Shown in pieces: positions 8,980-18,143 of a stretch of 64,000 nucleotides of DNA. The notes beneath the pieces are model-generated. The model was not told the DNA's origin, did no database searches, and saw only the letters and a list, made by a program, of their open reading frames with translations. Location: assembly GCF_019145435.1 (NCBI RefSeq), contig NZ_JAHSTS010000001.1:124001-188000 (forward strand). The letters are read 5' to 3'. A program made the translations under genes and the position numbers. Each line of letters begins with the position of its first letter. Position 1 is the stretch's first letter. The stretch comes from Pseudomonas ekonensis (GTDB taxonomy: Bacteria > Pseudomonadota > Gammaproteobacteria > Pseudomonadales > Pseudomonadaceae).

Positions 8980-9669
8980 TTGTCCGACCTCGACCTGACA
9001 GCGCCGCTGCCCGCCAGCGAATCCCGACCCCGGCGCATCGGCGTACTGGGCGGCACGTTCGACCCGGTGCACGTCGGCCACCTGCGCGGTGCGCTGGAAG
9101 TCGCCGATGCCCTGGGCCTCGACGAGCTGCGCCTGACGCCCAGCGCCCGGCCGCCGCACCGCGATGCGCCGCAGGTGTCGGCGCAGGACCGGTTGGCGAT
9201 GGTCGAATGCGCGGTGGCCGGCGTGCCGCCGCTGGTGGTGGACGCCCGCGAACTGCAGCGGGACAAACCGTCCTGGACCATCGACACCCTGGAGTCGATG
9301 CGCGCCGAAATGGCCGCGGACACCCAGGTTTTCCTGCTTTTGGGCTGGGACGCTTTTTGCGGCCTGCCCACTTGGCACCGCTGGAGCGAACTGCTCCGGC
9401 ATTGCCACATCCTGGTGCTTCAGCGCCCGGACGCCGACAGCGAACCGCCGGATGCCTTGCGCAACCTGCTGGCGGCGCGCTCGGTGAGCGACCCGCAGGC
9501 CCTCAAGGGGCCGAGCGGACAGATTGCATTCGTCTGGCAGACACCGCTCGCGGTGTCCGCCACCCAGATCCGTCAACTGCTGGCCAGCGGTAAGTCGGTA
9601 CGTTTCCTGGTGCCCGACGCGGTCCTGGCCTACATCGATGCGCACGGTCTGTACCGTGCGTCGAACTGA
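8980..9669 (+). CDS. nadD: Nicotinate-nucleotide adenylyltransferase
   Basis: The nucleotidyltransferase motif [14 protein letters not shown] is near the N-terminus and SATQIR near the C-terminus, as in NadD. The enzyme joins NaMN and ATP to make deamido-NAD in NAD synthesis. WTIDTLESM and [15 protein letters not shown] are typical of the pseudomonad proteins. The start is uncertain: TTG at 8980, one base after the proA stop, gives 229 residues; ATG codons at 8944 and 8947 inside proA would lengthen it. The core motif begins about 20 residues after the chosen start. Confidence 0.93.
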   Translation: MSDLDLTAPLPASESRPRRIGVLGGTFDPVHVGHLRGALEVADALGLDELRLTPSARPPHRDAPQVSAQDRLAMVECAVAGVPPLVVDARELQRDKPSWTIDTLESMRAEMAADTQVFLLLGWDAFCGLPTWHRWSELLRHCHILVLQRPDADSEPPDALRNLLAARSVSDPQALKGPSGQIAFVWQTPLAVSATQIRQLLASGKSVRFLVPDAVLAYIDAHGLYRASN

Positions 9670-9740
9670 ACAAGGCGTGCTTCACTGATACGCACCGGCG
9701 TATCCCGAACCGCCGAACACATGAGCAAAACGAGTTTTAT

Positions 9741-10235
9741 ATGACCAACAACGACGTAAACAAAATCAAGCGCAAAGGCACGTTCAAGAGTGCCCCGCTG
9801 CCGGAGCCGACCGTGAGCGCCGAGCCGCTCAAGGGCGACGAGCTGGTCAAGGTCGCCGTGGCGGCCCTGGAAGACGTCAAGGCCCAGGACATCCAGGTCA
9901 TCGACGTGCGCGACAAACAGAGCATCACCGACTACATGGTGATCGCGACCGGTACCTCCAACCGCCAGATCAACGCGATGCTGGAAAAGGTCCGCGAAGA
10001 GGTCAAGAAGAACGGCGCCCGTCCGCTGGGCGAAGAAGGCAAGGGCGACAGCGACTGGGTGCTGCTGGACCTGGACCTGGTGATCGTGCACATGATGACC
10101 GCCTCGGCCCGTCAGTTCTACGACCTAGAGCGCCTGTGGGCCGGTGCCGAGCAGAGCCGTGCGGCCGACGCCAAGCACCACAGCCCGGAAAACACCCACG
10201 AGCATTTCGCCAAGCTCAACAAAGACCAGCAGTAA
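9741..10235 (+). CDS. rsfS: Ribosome silencing factor RsfS
   Basis: A 164-residue protein of the RsfS/Iojap family: [37 protein letters not shown], and [15 protein letters not shown] are the conserved blocks. RsfS binds ribosomal protein uL14 on the large subunit and blocks subunit joining in stationary phase. It has a longer N-terminal lead (about 35 residues) and a longer polar tail than the E. coli protein. It lies between nadD and rlmH, the usual pseudomonad order. Confidence 0.95.
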   Translation: MTNNDVNKIKRKGTFKSAPLPEPTVSAEPLKGDELVKVAVAALEDVKAQDIQVIDVRDKQSITDYMVIATGTSNRQINAMLEKVREEVKKNGARPLGEEGKGDSDWVLLDLDLVIVHMMTASARQFYDLERLWAGAEQSRAADAKHHSPENTHEHFAKLNKDQQ

Positions 10236-10245
10236 GGTAAGCGCT

Positions 10246-10713
10246 GTGCGACTGCGACTGATCGCCGTCGGTTCACGCATGCCCAAGTGGGTGGAAGAAG
10301 GCTGGCATGAGTATGCCAAGCGTCTTCCGTCCGAGCTGGCGCTGGAACTGGTGGAAATTCCGCTCAATACCCGTGGCAAGAATGCCGACGTGGCCCGTTT
10401 CATCCGTCAGGAAGGCGAAGCCATGCTGGCCAAGGTCGGGCAGAACGAGCGGATCGTCACCCTCGAAGTCCACGGCAAGCCGTGGAGCACCGAGCAGCTG
10501 GCGGTCGAACTGGACCGCTGGCGGCTGGACTCGCGCACCGTCAACTTCATGGTCGGCGGCCCGGAAGGGTTGGCGCCGGAAGTCTGCGCCCGGGCCGACC
10601 AGCGCTGGTCGCTGTCGCCGTTGACCTTGCCGCACCCGCTGGTGCGCATCCTCATCGGCGAACAGCTGTACCGTGCCTGGACCGTGCTGTCCGGCCACCC
10701 TTACCACAAGTAA
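10246..10713 (+). CDS. rlmH: 23S rRNA (pseudouridine1915-N3) methyltransferase RlmH
   Basis: A 155-residue SPOUT methyltransferase, the exact family length. [15 protein letters not shown] at the N-terminus, [14 protein letters not shown] in the SAM-binding knot, and the C-terminal [18 protein letters not shown] are diagnostic. It methylates pseudouridine 1915 in helix 69 of 23S rRNA on assembled ribosomes. GTG at 10246 is chosen, preceded by AAGGTAAG ten bases after the rsfS stop; this gives the canonical [10 protein letters not shown] start. Confidence 0.96.
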   Translation: MRLRLIAVGSRMPKWVEEGWHEYAKRLPSELALELVEIPLNTRGKNADVARFIRQEGEAMLAKVGQNERIVTLEVHGKPWSTEQLAVELDRWRLDSRTVNFMVGGPEGLAPEVCARADQRWSLSPLTLPHPLVRILIGEQLYRAWTVLSGHPYHK

Positions 10714-10723
10714 TCCAGCCCTC

Positions 10724-12619
10724 ATGTCTCAGCCGATCCGCATCAAGGACCACGAAAAAGACGCACGTCTGGTGCGCAGCCGCGTCGTGTTCGGGGCCAT
10801 TGCGATCGTCATGCTGATCGGCGTGCTGATTGCGCGGCTGTATTACCTGCAAGTGATCCAGTACGAGTACCACTCGACGCTGTCGGAGAACAACCGCGTC
10901 CACGTCCAGCCGATCCCGCCGACCCGCGGCCTGATCTTCGACCGCAACGGCGTGGTGGTGGCGGACAACCGCCCCAGCTTCAGCCTGAGCATGACCCGCG
11001 AGCGCTCCGGCGACTGGCAGCAGGTGCTCGACGTGATCGTCGAAGTGCTGGAGCTGACGCCCGAGGACCGGGTGATCTTCGAGAAACGCATGCGCCAGGG
11101 GCGCCGGCCGTTCGAGCCGGTGCCGATCCTGTTCGAGCTGACCGAAGAGCAGATCGCCCGGATCGCGGTGAACCAGTTCCGCCTGCCGGGGGTGGAAGTG
11201 GTCGCGCAACTGGTCCGTCACTATCCCCAGGGCGCGCACTTCGCGCACTCGGTGGGCTACATGGGGCGGATCAACGAGAAAGAGCTCAAGACCCTCGACC
11301 CGGTCAACTACAGCGGCACCCACCACATCGGCAAGACCGGCATCGAACGCTTCTACGAGGCCGAGCTGCACGGCCAGGTGGGTTACGAGGAAGTCGAGAC
11401 CAACGCCCGGGGCCGTGTGCTGCGGGTGCTCAAACGCACCGATCCGGTGCCGGGCAAGGACATCGTCCTGAGCCTCGACATCAAGCTGCAGGAAGCCGCC
11501 GAAGCGGCGCTGGGCGGTCGCCGCGGCGCCGTGGTGGCGCTGGATCCGCGCACCGGCGAGGTGCTGGCGATGGTCAGCCAGCCGAGCTTCGACCCGAACC
11601 TGTTCGTCACCGGCATCAGCTACAAGGCCTACGCCGAGCTGCGCGACTCCATCGACCGGCCGCTGTTCAACCGCGTGCTGCGCGGCCTGTACCCGCCGGG
11701 CTCGACCATCAAGCCGGCGGTGGCCATCGCCGGCCTCGACGCGGGCGTGGTGACGGCGACCAGCCGGGTGTTCGACCCCGGCTACTACATGCTGCCCAAC
11801 TACGATCACAAGTACCGCAACTGGAACCGCACCGGCGACGGCTTCGTCGACCTGGACACGGCGATCATGCGTTCCAACGACACCTACTTCTATGACCTGG
11901 CGCACAAGCTGGGCATCGACCGGCTGTCCGCCTACATGAACAAGTTCGGCATCGGCCAGAAGGTCTCGCTGGACATGTTCGAAGAGTCCCCCGGCCTGAT
12001 GCCGTCCCGCGAATGGAAGCGGGCGACCCGCCGTCAGGCCTGGTTCCCCGGCGAGACCCTGATCCTGGGGATCGGCCAGGGCTACATGCAGTCCACGCCG
12101 CTGCAACTGGCCCAGGCCACGGCGCTGGTGGCCAACAAGGGCGTGTGGAACCGCCCGCACCTGGCCAAGACCATCGAGGGCGAGAAGCCCAAGGACGAGA
12201 ACCCGATGCCGGACATCGTCCTGCGCGATCCGTCGGACTGGGCCAAGGTCAACCACGGCATGCAGCAGGTGATGCACGGTGCCCGGGGCACCGCGCGCAA
12301 GGCGTCCATCGGCGCCCAGTACCGGATCGCCGGCAAGTCGGGTACGGCCCAGGTGGTCGCGATCAAGCAGGGCGAGAAGTACGACCGCTCCAAGGTGCAG
12401 GAGCGTCACCGCGACCACGCCTTGTTCGTGGGCTTCGCGCCGGCGGACGACCCCAGGATCGTGGTGTCGGTGATGGTCGAGAACGGCGAGTCCGGCTCCG
12501 GCGTCGCGGCGCCGGTGGTGCGTCAGGTCATGGATGCCTGGCTCTTGGACCAGGACGGACGGTTGAAGGCCGAATACGCCAGCCCAATCAGTGCGGAGGC
12601 TACGGCCCGTGAAGAATAA
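10724..12619 (+). CDS. mrdA: Penicillin-binding protein 2 (elongasome transpeptidase)
   Basis: A 631-residue class B PBP with one N-terminal membrane helix (about residues 20-42), a dimerisation domain (RGLIFDRNGVVVADN) and a transpeptidase domain with GSTIKP (nucleophile Ser327), RSND and the KSGTAQ box. It cross-links peptidoglycan during rod elongation with its partner RodA, the next gene, which starts inside its last codons. ATG 10724 gives the usual MSQPIRIKDHEKD N-terminus. Confidence 0.97.
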   Translation: MSQPIRIKDHEKDARLVRSRVVFGAIAIVMLIGVLIARLYYLQVIQYEYHSTLSENNRVHVQPIPPTRGLIFDRNGVVVADNRPSFSLSMTRERSGDWQQVLDVIVEVLELTPEDRVIFEKRMRQGRRPFEPVPILFELTEEQIARIAVNQFRLPGVEVVAQLVRHYPQGAHFAHSVGYMGRINEKELKTLDPVNYSGTHHIGKTGIERFYEAELHGQVGYEEVETNARGRVLRVLKRTDPVPGKDIVLSLDIKLQEAAEAALGGRRGAVVALDPRTGEVLAMVSQPSFDPNLFVTGISYKAYAELRDSIDRPLFNRVLRGLYPPGSTIKPAVAIAGLDAGVVTATSRVFDPGYYMLPNYDHKYRNWNRTGDGFVDLDTAIMRSNDTYFYDLAHKLGIDRLSAYMNKFGIGQKVSLDMFEESPGLMPSREWKRATRRQAWFPGETLILGIGQGYMQSTPLQLAQATALVANKGVWNRPHLAKTIEGEKPKDENPMPDIVLRDPSDWAKVNHGMQQVMHGARGTARKASIGAQYRIAGKSGTAQVVAIKQGEKYDRSKVQERHRDHALFVGFAPADDPRIVVSVMVENGESGSGVAAPVVRQVMDAWLLDQDGRLKAEYASPISAEATAREE

Positions 12620-13754
12620 TTTCGATCGCATGCTCTCCAGCGAGGATGTGATGCGTCGCCGCGCGACGCTGCTGCAACGCCTGCACATCGACGGCCCGTT
12701 GCTGGTGCTGCTGCTGATCCTGGCCGCCGGCAGCCTGTTCGTGCTGTATTCGGCCAGCGGCAAGAGCTGGGACCTGCTGGGCAAGCAGGCCACCTCGTTC
12801 GGCATCGGCCTGGTGTCGATGATCGTCATCGCCCAGTTCGAGCCGCGGTTCATGGCGCGCTGGGTGCCGCTGGGCTACGTGGTCGGGGTGGTGCTGCTGA
12901 TGGTGGTGGACATCATGGGCCACAACGCCATGGGCGCCACGCGCTGGATCAACATCCCCGGAGTGATCCGCTTCCAGCCGTCCGAGTTCATGAAGATCCT
13001 GATGCCGGCGACCATCGCCTGGTACCTGTCCAAGCGCACGCTGCCGCCGCAGCTCAAGCATGTGGGCATCAGCCTGCTGCTGATCGGCGTGCCGTTCGTG
13101 CTGATCGTGCGCCAGCCGGACCTGGGCACCTCGCTGCTGATCCTGGCCGGCGGCGCGTTCGTGCTGTTCATGGGCGGCCTGCGCTGGCGCTGGATCCTCA
13201 GCGTGCTGGCCGCCGCCGTGCCGGTGGCGGTCGCCATGTGGTTCTTCATCATGCACGACTACCAGAAGCAGCGGATCCTGACCTTCCTCGATCCGGAGAG
13301 CGACCCGCTGGGCACCGGCTGGAACATCATCCAGTCCAAGGCCGCCATCGGTTCCGGCGGCGTGTTCGGCAAGGGCTGGCTGCTGGGCACCCAGTCGCAC
13401 CTGGACTTCCTGCCGGAAAGCCACACCGACTTCATCATCGCGGTGCTGGGCGAAGAGTTCGGCCTGGTGGGGATCTGCGCGCTGCTGCTGATCTACCTGC
13501 TGCTGATCGGCCGGGGGCTGGTGATCACCGCCCAGGCGCAGACGCTGTTCGGCAAGTTGCTGGCCGGCGCGCTGACCATGACGTTCTTCGTCTATGTGTT
13601 CGTCAACATCGGCATGGTCAGCGGCCTGCTGCCGGTGGTGGGGGTGCCGTTGCCGTTCATTAGCTACGGAGGAACTTCGCTGGTGACGCTGCTGTCAGCG
13701 TTTGGGGTTTTGATGTCGATCCATACCCACCGCAAGTGGATCGCACAGGTTTGA
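12609..13754 (+). CDS. rodA: Peptidoglycan glycosyltransferase RodA (SEDS family)
   Basis: A polytopic SEDS protein with IPGVIRFQPSEFMK, RQPDLGTSLLI, FLPESHTDFI and the C-terminal PFISYGGTS signature. RodA polymerises lipid II into glycan strands during elongation with PBP2. GTG at 12609 overlaps the mrdA stop and yields 381 residues starting VKNNFDRMLSSEDV; later ATGs at 12630 and 12651 are alternatives (the last gives 367 residues). The overlap implies translational coupling with mrdA. Confidence 0.95.
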   Translation: MKNNFDRMLSSEDVMRRRATLLQRLHIDGPLLVLLLILAAGSLFVLYSASGKSWDLLGKQATSFGIGLVSMIVIAQFEPRFMARWVPLGYVVGVVLLMVVDIMGHNAMGATRWINIPGVIRFQPSEFMKILMPATIAWYLSKRTLPPQLKHVGISLLLIGVPFVLIVRQPDLGTSLLILAGGAFVLFMGGLRWRWILSVLAAAVPVAVAMWFFIMHDYQKQRILTFLDPESDPLGTGWNIIQSKAAIGSGGVFGKGWLLGTQSHLDFLPESHTDFIIAVLGEEFGLVGICALLLIYLLLIGRGLVITAQAQTLFGKLLAGALTMTFFVYVFVNIGMVSGLLPVVGVPLPFISYGGTSLVTLLSAFGVLMSIHTHRKWIAQV

Positions 13755-13771
13755 ATAAGGTGAACAGTTCA

Positions 13772-14782
13772 ATGCAAGCAATGCGTGGCTGGGCGACCCG
13801 GCACATGCCGTGGGTCGGCCTGGTGGGCATCCTTGGCGGCGCGCAGGAAGCGCTGGCCGGTGATTACGAAGGCTCGCCCCAGGTGGCCGAGTTCGTCGGC
13901 GAGATGACCCGCGACTACGGTTTCGCCGGCGAGCAGCTGATGGCGGTGTTCCGCGAGGCCGAGCGCAAACAGTCGATCCTCGACGCCATTTCCAAGCCCG
14001 CCGAGCGGGTCAAGCAATGGAAGGAATACCGGCCGATGTTCCTCACCGACGCGCGCATCGCCCGCGGTGTGGACTTCTGGCGCCAGCACGAGGCCACCCT
14101 GGCCCGCGCCGAGCAGGAATACGGCGTGCCGGCCCAGGTGATCGTGTCGATCATCGGCGTTGAGACCTTTTTCGGACGCAATACCGGCAATTTCCGGGTG
14201 ATCGACGCCTTGTCCACGCTCGGATTCGACTATCCTCCCCGTGCCGAGTTTTTCCGCAAGGAGCTGCGCGAGTTCCTGCTGCTGGCCCGTGAGGAACAGG
14301 TCGACCCGTTGACGCTCAAGGGCTCCTACGCCGGCGCCATGGGCCTGCCGCAGTTCATGCCGAGCAGTTTCCGCGCCTATGCGGTGGATTTCGACGGCGA
14401 CGGCCACATCAACATCTGGAACAACCCGGACGATGCGATCGGCAGCGTCGCCAGCTATTTCAAGCGTCACGGCTGGGTCGCCGGCGAGCCGGTGGTGAGC
14501 CGGGCGGACGTGCGGGGCGAGCAGGTGGACGAAGGCCTGACCGCCGGCATCGAGCCGACGAAAACCGTCGGGGAGTTGCGGGCGCTGGGCTGGTCGAGTC
14601 ATGATGCGCTGCGCGACGACATGCCGGTCACCGCGTTCCGCCTCGAAGGCGACAACGGCCCCGAATACTGGATGGGCCTGAAGAATTTCTACGCGATCAC
14701 GCGTTATAACCGCAGCGTGATGTACGCCATGGCCGTACATCAACTGTCTGAACAGCTGGTACAAGCACGGGGCGTCAAGTAA
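13772..14782 (+). CDS. mltB: Membrane-bound lytic murein transglycosylase B (SLT_2 family)
   Basis: A 336-residue protein with a hydrophobic N-terminus and signal peptide ending about ALAG, then the SLT_2 domain. GVETFFGRNTG carries the catalytic Glu, and SYAGAMGLPQFMPSSFRAYA with the DFDGDGHINIW Ca-binding-like loop follows. It cleaves the glycan strand with formation of 1,6-anhydroMurNAc. AAGGTG precedes the chosen ATG; a GTG twelve bases upstream is possible. The stop overlaps the start of rlpA (TAATG). No peptidoglycan-binding C-terminal domain is present, unlike the paralogue at 20380-21702. Confidence 0.94.
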   Translation: MQAMRGWATRHMPWVGLVGILGGAQEALAGDYEGSPQVAEFVGEMTRDYGFAGEQLMAVFREAERKQSILDAISKPAERVKQWKEYRPMFLTDARIARGVDFWRQHEATLARAEQEYGVPAQVIVSIIGVETFFGRNTGNFRVIDALSTLGFDYPPRAEFFRKELREFLLLAREEQVDPLTLKGSYAGAMGLPQFMPSSFRAYAVDFDGDGHINIWNNPDDAIGSVASYFKRHGWVAGEPVVSRADVRGEQVDEGLTAGIEPTKTVGELRALGWSSHDALRDDMPVTAFRLEGDNGPEYWMGLKNFYAITRYNRSVMYAMAVHQLSEQLVQARGVK

Positions 14783-15792
14783 TGCGGGCATTGCCTATCA
14801 ACAAACCCCTGAAGCTGGTGGCATTCGCTGCGTTGGCGGTGCTGGTCGCCAGTTGTTCGACCAGCCGCTCGCCGGCTCAGAAGTCCGCTTCCAACACCGT
14901 TCGCTCGCAGCCGGGCCTGGACATCAACCGGGCCCACAAGGACGGCGCGCCGTGGTGGGACGTCGACGTGTCGCGCATCCCGGACGCCACCCCGACCCTG
15001 CACACCGGCCCCTACAAGGCCAACCCGTACACGGTGCTGGGCAAGACCTATTTCCCGCTGCAGGAATCCAAGACCTACGTCGCCCAGGGCACCGCGTCCT
15101 GGTACGGCACCAAGTTCCACGGCCAGAACACCGCCAACGGCGAGGTGTACGACCTGTACGGCATGAGCGCCGCGCACAAGACCCTGCCGCTGCCCAGCTA
15201 CGTGCGGGTGACCAACCTGGACAACAACAAGAGCGTGATCCTGCGGGTCAACGACCGCGGGCCGTTCTACTCGGACCGGATCATCGACCTGTCCTACGCG
15301 GCCGCCAAGAAGCTCGGCTACGCCGAAATCGGCACCGCGCGGGTCAAGGTCGAAGGCATCGACCCGCAGCAATGGTGGGCCGCCAAGGGCCGTCCGGCGC
15401 CTCTGATGCTCAACGAGCCGCAAGTGGCGCAGAATGCCGCCCCGGCGATCACGGCGTCGGCCGGCACCGTCGAGCAGTGGACGCCTCCGCCGCAGCAGCA
15501 CGCCGCGGCCGTCGTGCCGGTCCAGCTCGATGCAAAAAAAAACGCTTCTGCAACAGCGTCTGGCCAGTATCTGCAGGTGGGCGCGTTCGCCAACCCGGAC
15601 GCTGCAGAACTCCTGAGGTCGAAGCTCAGCGGGATGGTGAGCGCTCCGGTGTTCATCAGCTCGATCGTGCGCAATCAGCAGACCCTGCACCGGGTGCGGC
15701 TGGGGCCGATCGGATCGCCGGGTGAGATCGCCCAGGTGCAGAACAGCGTGCGCCTGGCCAACCTCGGTTCGCCGAGCGTGGTCACAGAGTAA
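14782..15792 (+). CDS. rlpA: Septal ring lytic transglycosylase RlpA (DPBB + SPOR)
   Basis: A 336-residue outer-membrane lipoprotein: lipobox VASC near residue 25, a double-psi beta-barrel domain with GTASWYGTKFHGQNTANGE and RVNDRGPFYSDRIIDLS, a Pro/Gln/Ala-rich linker, and a C-terminal SPOR domain starting about residue 258 (YLQVGAFANPDAAELL). In P. aeruginosa RlpA cuts naked glycan strands at the septum, guided by SPOR. The linker contains a run of nine A bases, described among the findings. ATG overlaps the mltB stop by one base. Confidence 0.95.
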   Translation: MRALPINKPLKLVAFAALAVLVASCSTSRSPAQKSASNTVRSQPGLDINRAHKDGAPWWDVDVSRIPDATPTLHTGPYKANPYTVLGKTYFPLQESKTYVAQGTASWYGTKFHGQNTANGEVYDLYGMSAAHKTLPLPSYVRVTNLDNNKSVILRVNDRGPFYSDRIIDLSYAAAKKLGYAEIGTARVKVEGIDPQQWWAAKGRPAPLMLNEPQVAQNAAPAITASAGTVEQWTPPPQQHAAAVVPVQLDAKKNASATASGQYLQVGAFANPDAAELLRSKLSGMVSAPVFISSIVRNQQTLHRVRLGPIGSPGEIAQVQNSVRLANLGSPSVVTE

Positions 15793-15979
15793 AACGTAGG
15801 ACTTGATTGACGGTTCACTTGCGGTTTCGGGGGGTGGACCAGGTTGTTGGCTCGTCGAAGAACAAAAGCCCGGCAAGGGTGACTGGAGTGAGCAACTGAA
15901 CACGCGATGGCCCGATGAGAAGGCCATCTGATTAGTTTTGCCCGCAAGGGCAGTTTCCATTAGCGATTTCGAGAGACGG

Positions 15980-17137
15980 ATGAACATCACCACCTTTGCC
16001 AAACGCCTGTGCCTGCTAGTCCCGCTGCTCCTCTCGCCTGCCGCCTTCGCGGCCGAGATGATGCCGTCGCCGCCGCAACTGGCCGCCAAATCCTACGTGC
16101 TCATGGACGCCAGCAGCGGCAACGTGCTGGTGGAGAACAACGGTGACCAGCGCCTGCCGCCGGCCAGCCTGACCAAGCTGATGACCGCGTACATCGCCAC
16201 GCTGGAGATCCGTCGCGGCCAGATCGGCGAGAACGACCCGGTGACCGTCAGCGAGAACGCCTGGCGCACCGGCGGTTCGCGGATGTTCATCAAGGTCGGC
16301 TCCCAGGTGACCGTCAGCGACCTGCTGCACGGCATCATCATCCAGTCGGGCAACGACGCCAGCGTCGCGGTGGCCGAGCACATCGCCGGCAGCGAAGACG
16401 CGTTCGCCGACCTGATGAACAAGACCGTCGCCGACCTGGGCATGACCAACACCCACTTCATGAACCCGACCGGCCTGCCGAACCCTGAGCACTACTCGTC
16501 GGCCCATGACATGGCGATCCTGGCCCGCGCGATCATCCACGAAGACCCGGCGCACTACGCCATCTACTCGCAGAAAGAGTTCTTCTGGAACGGCATCAAG
16601 CAGCCTAACCGCAACCTGCTGCTGTGGCGCGACAAGACCGTCGACGGCCTGAAGACCGGCCACACCGACGAAGCCGGCTACTGCATGGTGTCCTCGGCCG
16701 TGCGTGACGGCATGCGCCTGATCGCGGTGGTGTTCGGCACCAACAGCGAAGTGGCCCGCGCCGCCGAGACCCAGAAGCTGCTGACCTACGGTTTCCGCTT
16801 CTTCGAAACCCAGACCTTCTACCAGAAGGGCACCGAACTGGCCCAGGCGCCGGTCTGGAAGGGCACCACCGGTCAGGTCAAGGCCGGCCTGGCCGAGGAC
16901 CTGACCATGACCCTACCTAAAGGCCAGCTGAAGAAGCTCGCCGCCAGCATGACCATGAACCCGCAGCTGACCGCGCCGATCGCCAAGGGCGACGTGATCG
17001 GCAAAGTCGAGGTGAAACTGGACGACAAGGTGGTGCACAGCGCCGACCTGATCGCCCTGGACGCTGTCGAGGAGGGTGGTATCTTCCGCCGCATGTGGGA
17101 TAGCATCCGTCTATTCTTCTACGGCTTGTTCAACTGA
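15980..17137 (+). CDS. dacA: D-alanyl-D-alanine carboxypeptidase (PBP5/6 type)
   Basis: A 385-residue low-molecular-weight PBP. A signal peptide (cleavage after about residue 24, AFA) is followed by the S11 peptidase domain with PPASLTK (Ser63), QSGNDAS and LKTGHTDEAG, then the PBP5 C-terminal beta domain and an amphipathic membrane anchor (RRMWDSIRLFFYGLF). It trims the terminal D-Ala of pentapeptides. ATG 15980 is chosen because it gives the signal peptide directly. It ends the mrdA-rodA-mltB-rlpA-dacA wall cluster. Confidence 0.96.
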   Translation: MNITTFAKRLCLLVPLLLSPAAFAAEMMPSPPQLAAKSYVLMDASSGNVLVENNGDQRLPPASLTKLMTAYIATLEIRRGQIGENDPVTVSENAWRTGGSRMFIKVGSQVTVSDLLHGIIIQSGNDASVAVAEHIAGSEDAFADLMNKTVADLGMTNTHFMNPTGLPNPEHYSSAHDMAILARAIIHEDPAHYAIYSQKEFFWNGIKQPNRNLLLWRDKTVDGLKTGHTDEAGYCMVSSAVRDGMRLIAVVFGTNSEVARAAETQKLLTYGFRFFETQTFYQKGTELAQAPVWKGTTGQVKAGLAEDLTMTLPKGQLKKLAASMTMNPQLTAPIAKGDVIGKVEVKLDDKVVHSADLIALDAVEEGGIFRRMWDSIRLFFYGLFN

Positions 17138-17153
17138 TCCCAGTGTTGACCTG

Positions 17154-17187
17154 CATGGCCCCGCTCCGAACCCGGAGCGGGGCCATG
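17154..17187 (+). terminator. Strong hairpin between dacA and ybeD
   Basis: A perfect 14-bp stem (CATGGCCCCGCTCC paired with GGAGCGGGGCCATG) with a six-base loop lies 17 bases after the dacA stop. It is not followed by a T run, so it may be a partial terminator or an mRNA 3'-end stabiliser rather than a full intrinsic terminator. Confidence 0.55.
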
Positions 17188-17219
17188 CTCGTTGGCACGG
17201 CTTGCGAGGCCGTTACGCC

Positions 17220-17495
17220 ATGAGCGATACCGAAGTAAAGGCGCCAAAGATCGAATTCCCCCAGGTCGATTACCCTGTCAAGGTGATCAGCGACACCGGC
17301 GTGGGCAACAAGGACAAGATCATCGACATCGTCCGCAAATACGCCAAGATCAACGATGAGCGTGTGGACGAACGTCAAAGCAGCAACGGCAAGTACACCA
17401 CCATCCAGTTGCACATCGTGGCGACCGACCAGGATCAGCTGTACAACATCAACAGCGAACTGCGGGCGACCGGTTTCGTGCACATGGTGCTGTGA
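17220..17495 (+). CDS. ybeD: YbeD/DUF493 family protein
   Basis: A 91-residue alpha/beta protein of the UPF0250 (DUF493) family, with [13 protein letters not shown], the [13 protein letters not shown] strand and ATGFVHMVL at the end. The fold resembles ACT-like regulatory domains; the function is unknown, though it is nearly always next to lipB and dacA. Its TGA overlaps the ATG of lipB, so translation is probably coupled. Confidence 0.93.
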   Translation: MSDTEVKAPKIEFPQVDYPVKVISDTGVGNKDKIIDIVRKYAKINDERVDERQSSNGKYTTIQLHIVATDQDQLYNINSELRATGFVHMVL

Positions 17496-18142
17496 TGCCG
17501 GGCACGCTGGGCTTTCGCGAACTCGGCCAGATGGCTTACGAGCCGGTCTGGCATGCCATGCAACGCTTCACCAACGAACGCGGCAGCGACGCCGCGGACG
17601 AAGTCTGGCTTGTCGAGCACCCGCCGGTGTTCACCCAGGGCCAGGCCGGCAAGGCCGAACACTTGCTGCTGCCGGGCGACATTCCGGTGGTGCAGGTGGA
17701 CCGGGGCGGGCAGGTGACCTACCACGGCCCCGGCCAACTGGTGGCTTACCTGCTGCTGGACGTGCGCAAGCTGGGGTTCGGCGTACGGGACCTGGTCACG
17801 CGCATGGAGCAATGCCTGATCGAACTGTTGGCCAGCTACGGCGTGACCGCAGCGGCCAAGCCCGACGCCCCCGGCGTCTATGTCGACGGGGCGAAGATCG
17901 CATCCCTGGGGCTGCGGATTCGCCACGGCTGTTCCTTTCACGGCCTGGCCCTGAACGTGGACATGAACCTGGAGCCGTTTCGACGGATTAATCCCTGCGG
18001 CTACGCCGGGCTGGCCATGACCCAGCTGAGCGACCACGCAGGATCGATTGAATTTGCCGAGGTAAGTGCCCGGCTGCGCGCGCAGCTCGTCAAACACCTC
18101 GACTATGCTGAGCAGACGACCCTGACGGGCGGAATCGACTGA
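17495..18142 (+). CDS. lipB: Octanoyl-ACP:protein N-octanoyltransferase
   Basis: A 215-residue Lip[14 protein letters not shown], the signature [38 protein letters not shown] with the catalytic lysine, and the acyl-thioester cysteine in INPCGYAGL. It moves octanoate from ACP to the lipoyl domains of 2-oxo acid dehydrogenases and GcvH. The ATG at 17495 overlaps the ybeD stop; a GTG three bases earlier is the only alternative. lipA follows one base after its stop. Confidence 0.96.
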   Translation: MPGTLGFRELGQMAYEPVWHAMQRFTNERGSDAADEVWLVEHPPVFTQGQAGKAEHLLLPGDIPVVQVDRGGQVTYHGPGQLVAYLLLDVRKLGFGVRDLVTRMEQCLIELLASYGVTAAAKPDAPGVYVDGAKIASLGLRIRHGCSFHGLALNVDMNLEPFRRINPCGYAGLAMTQLSDHAGSIEFAEVSARLRAQLVKHLDYAEQTTLTGGID

Positions 18143-18143
18143 T

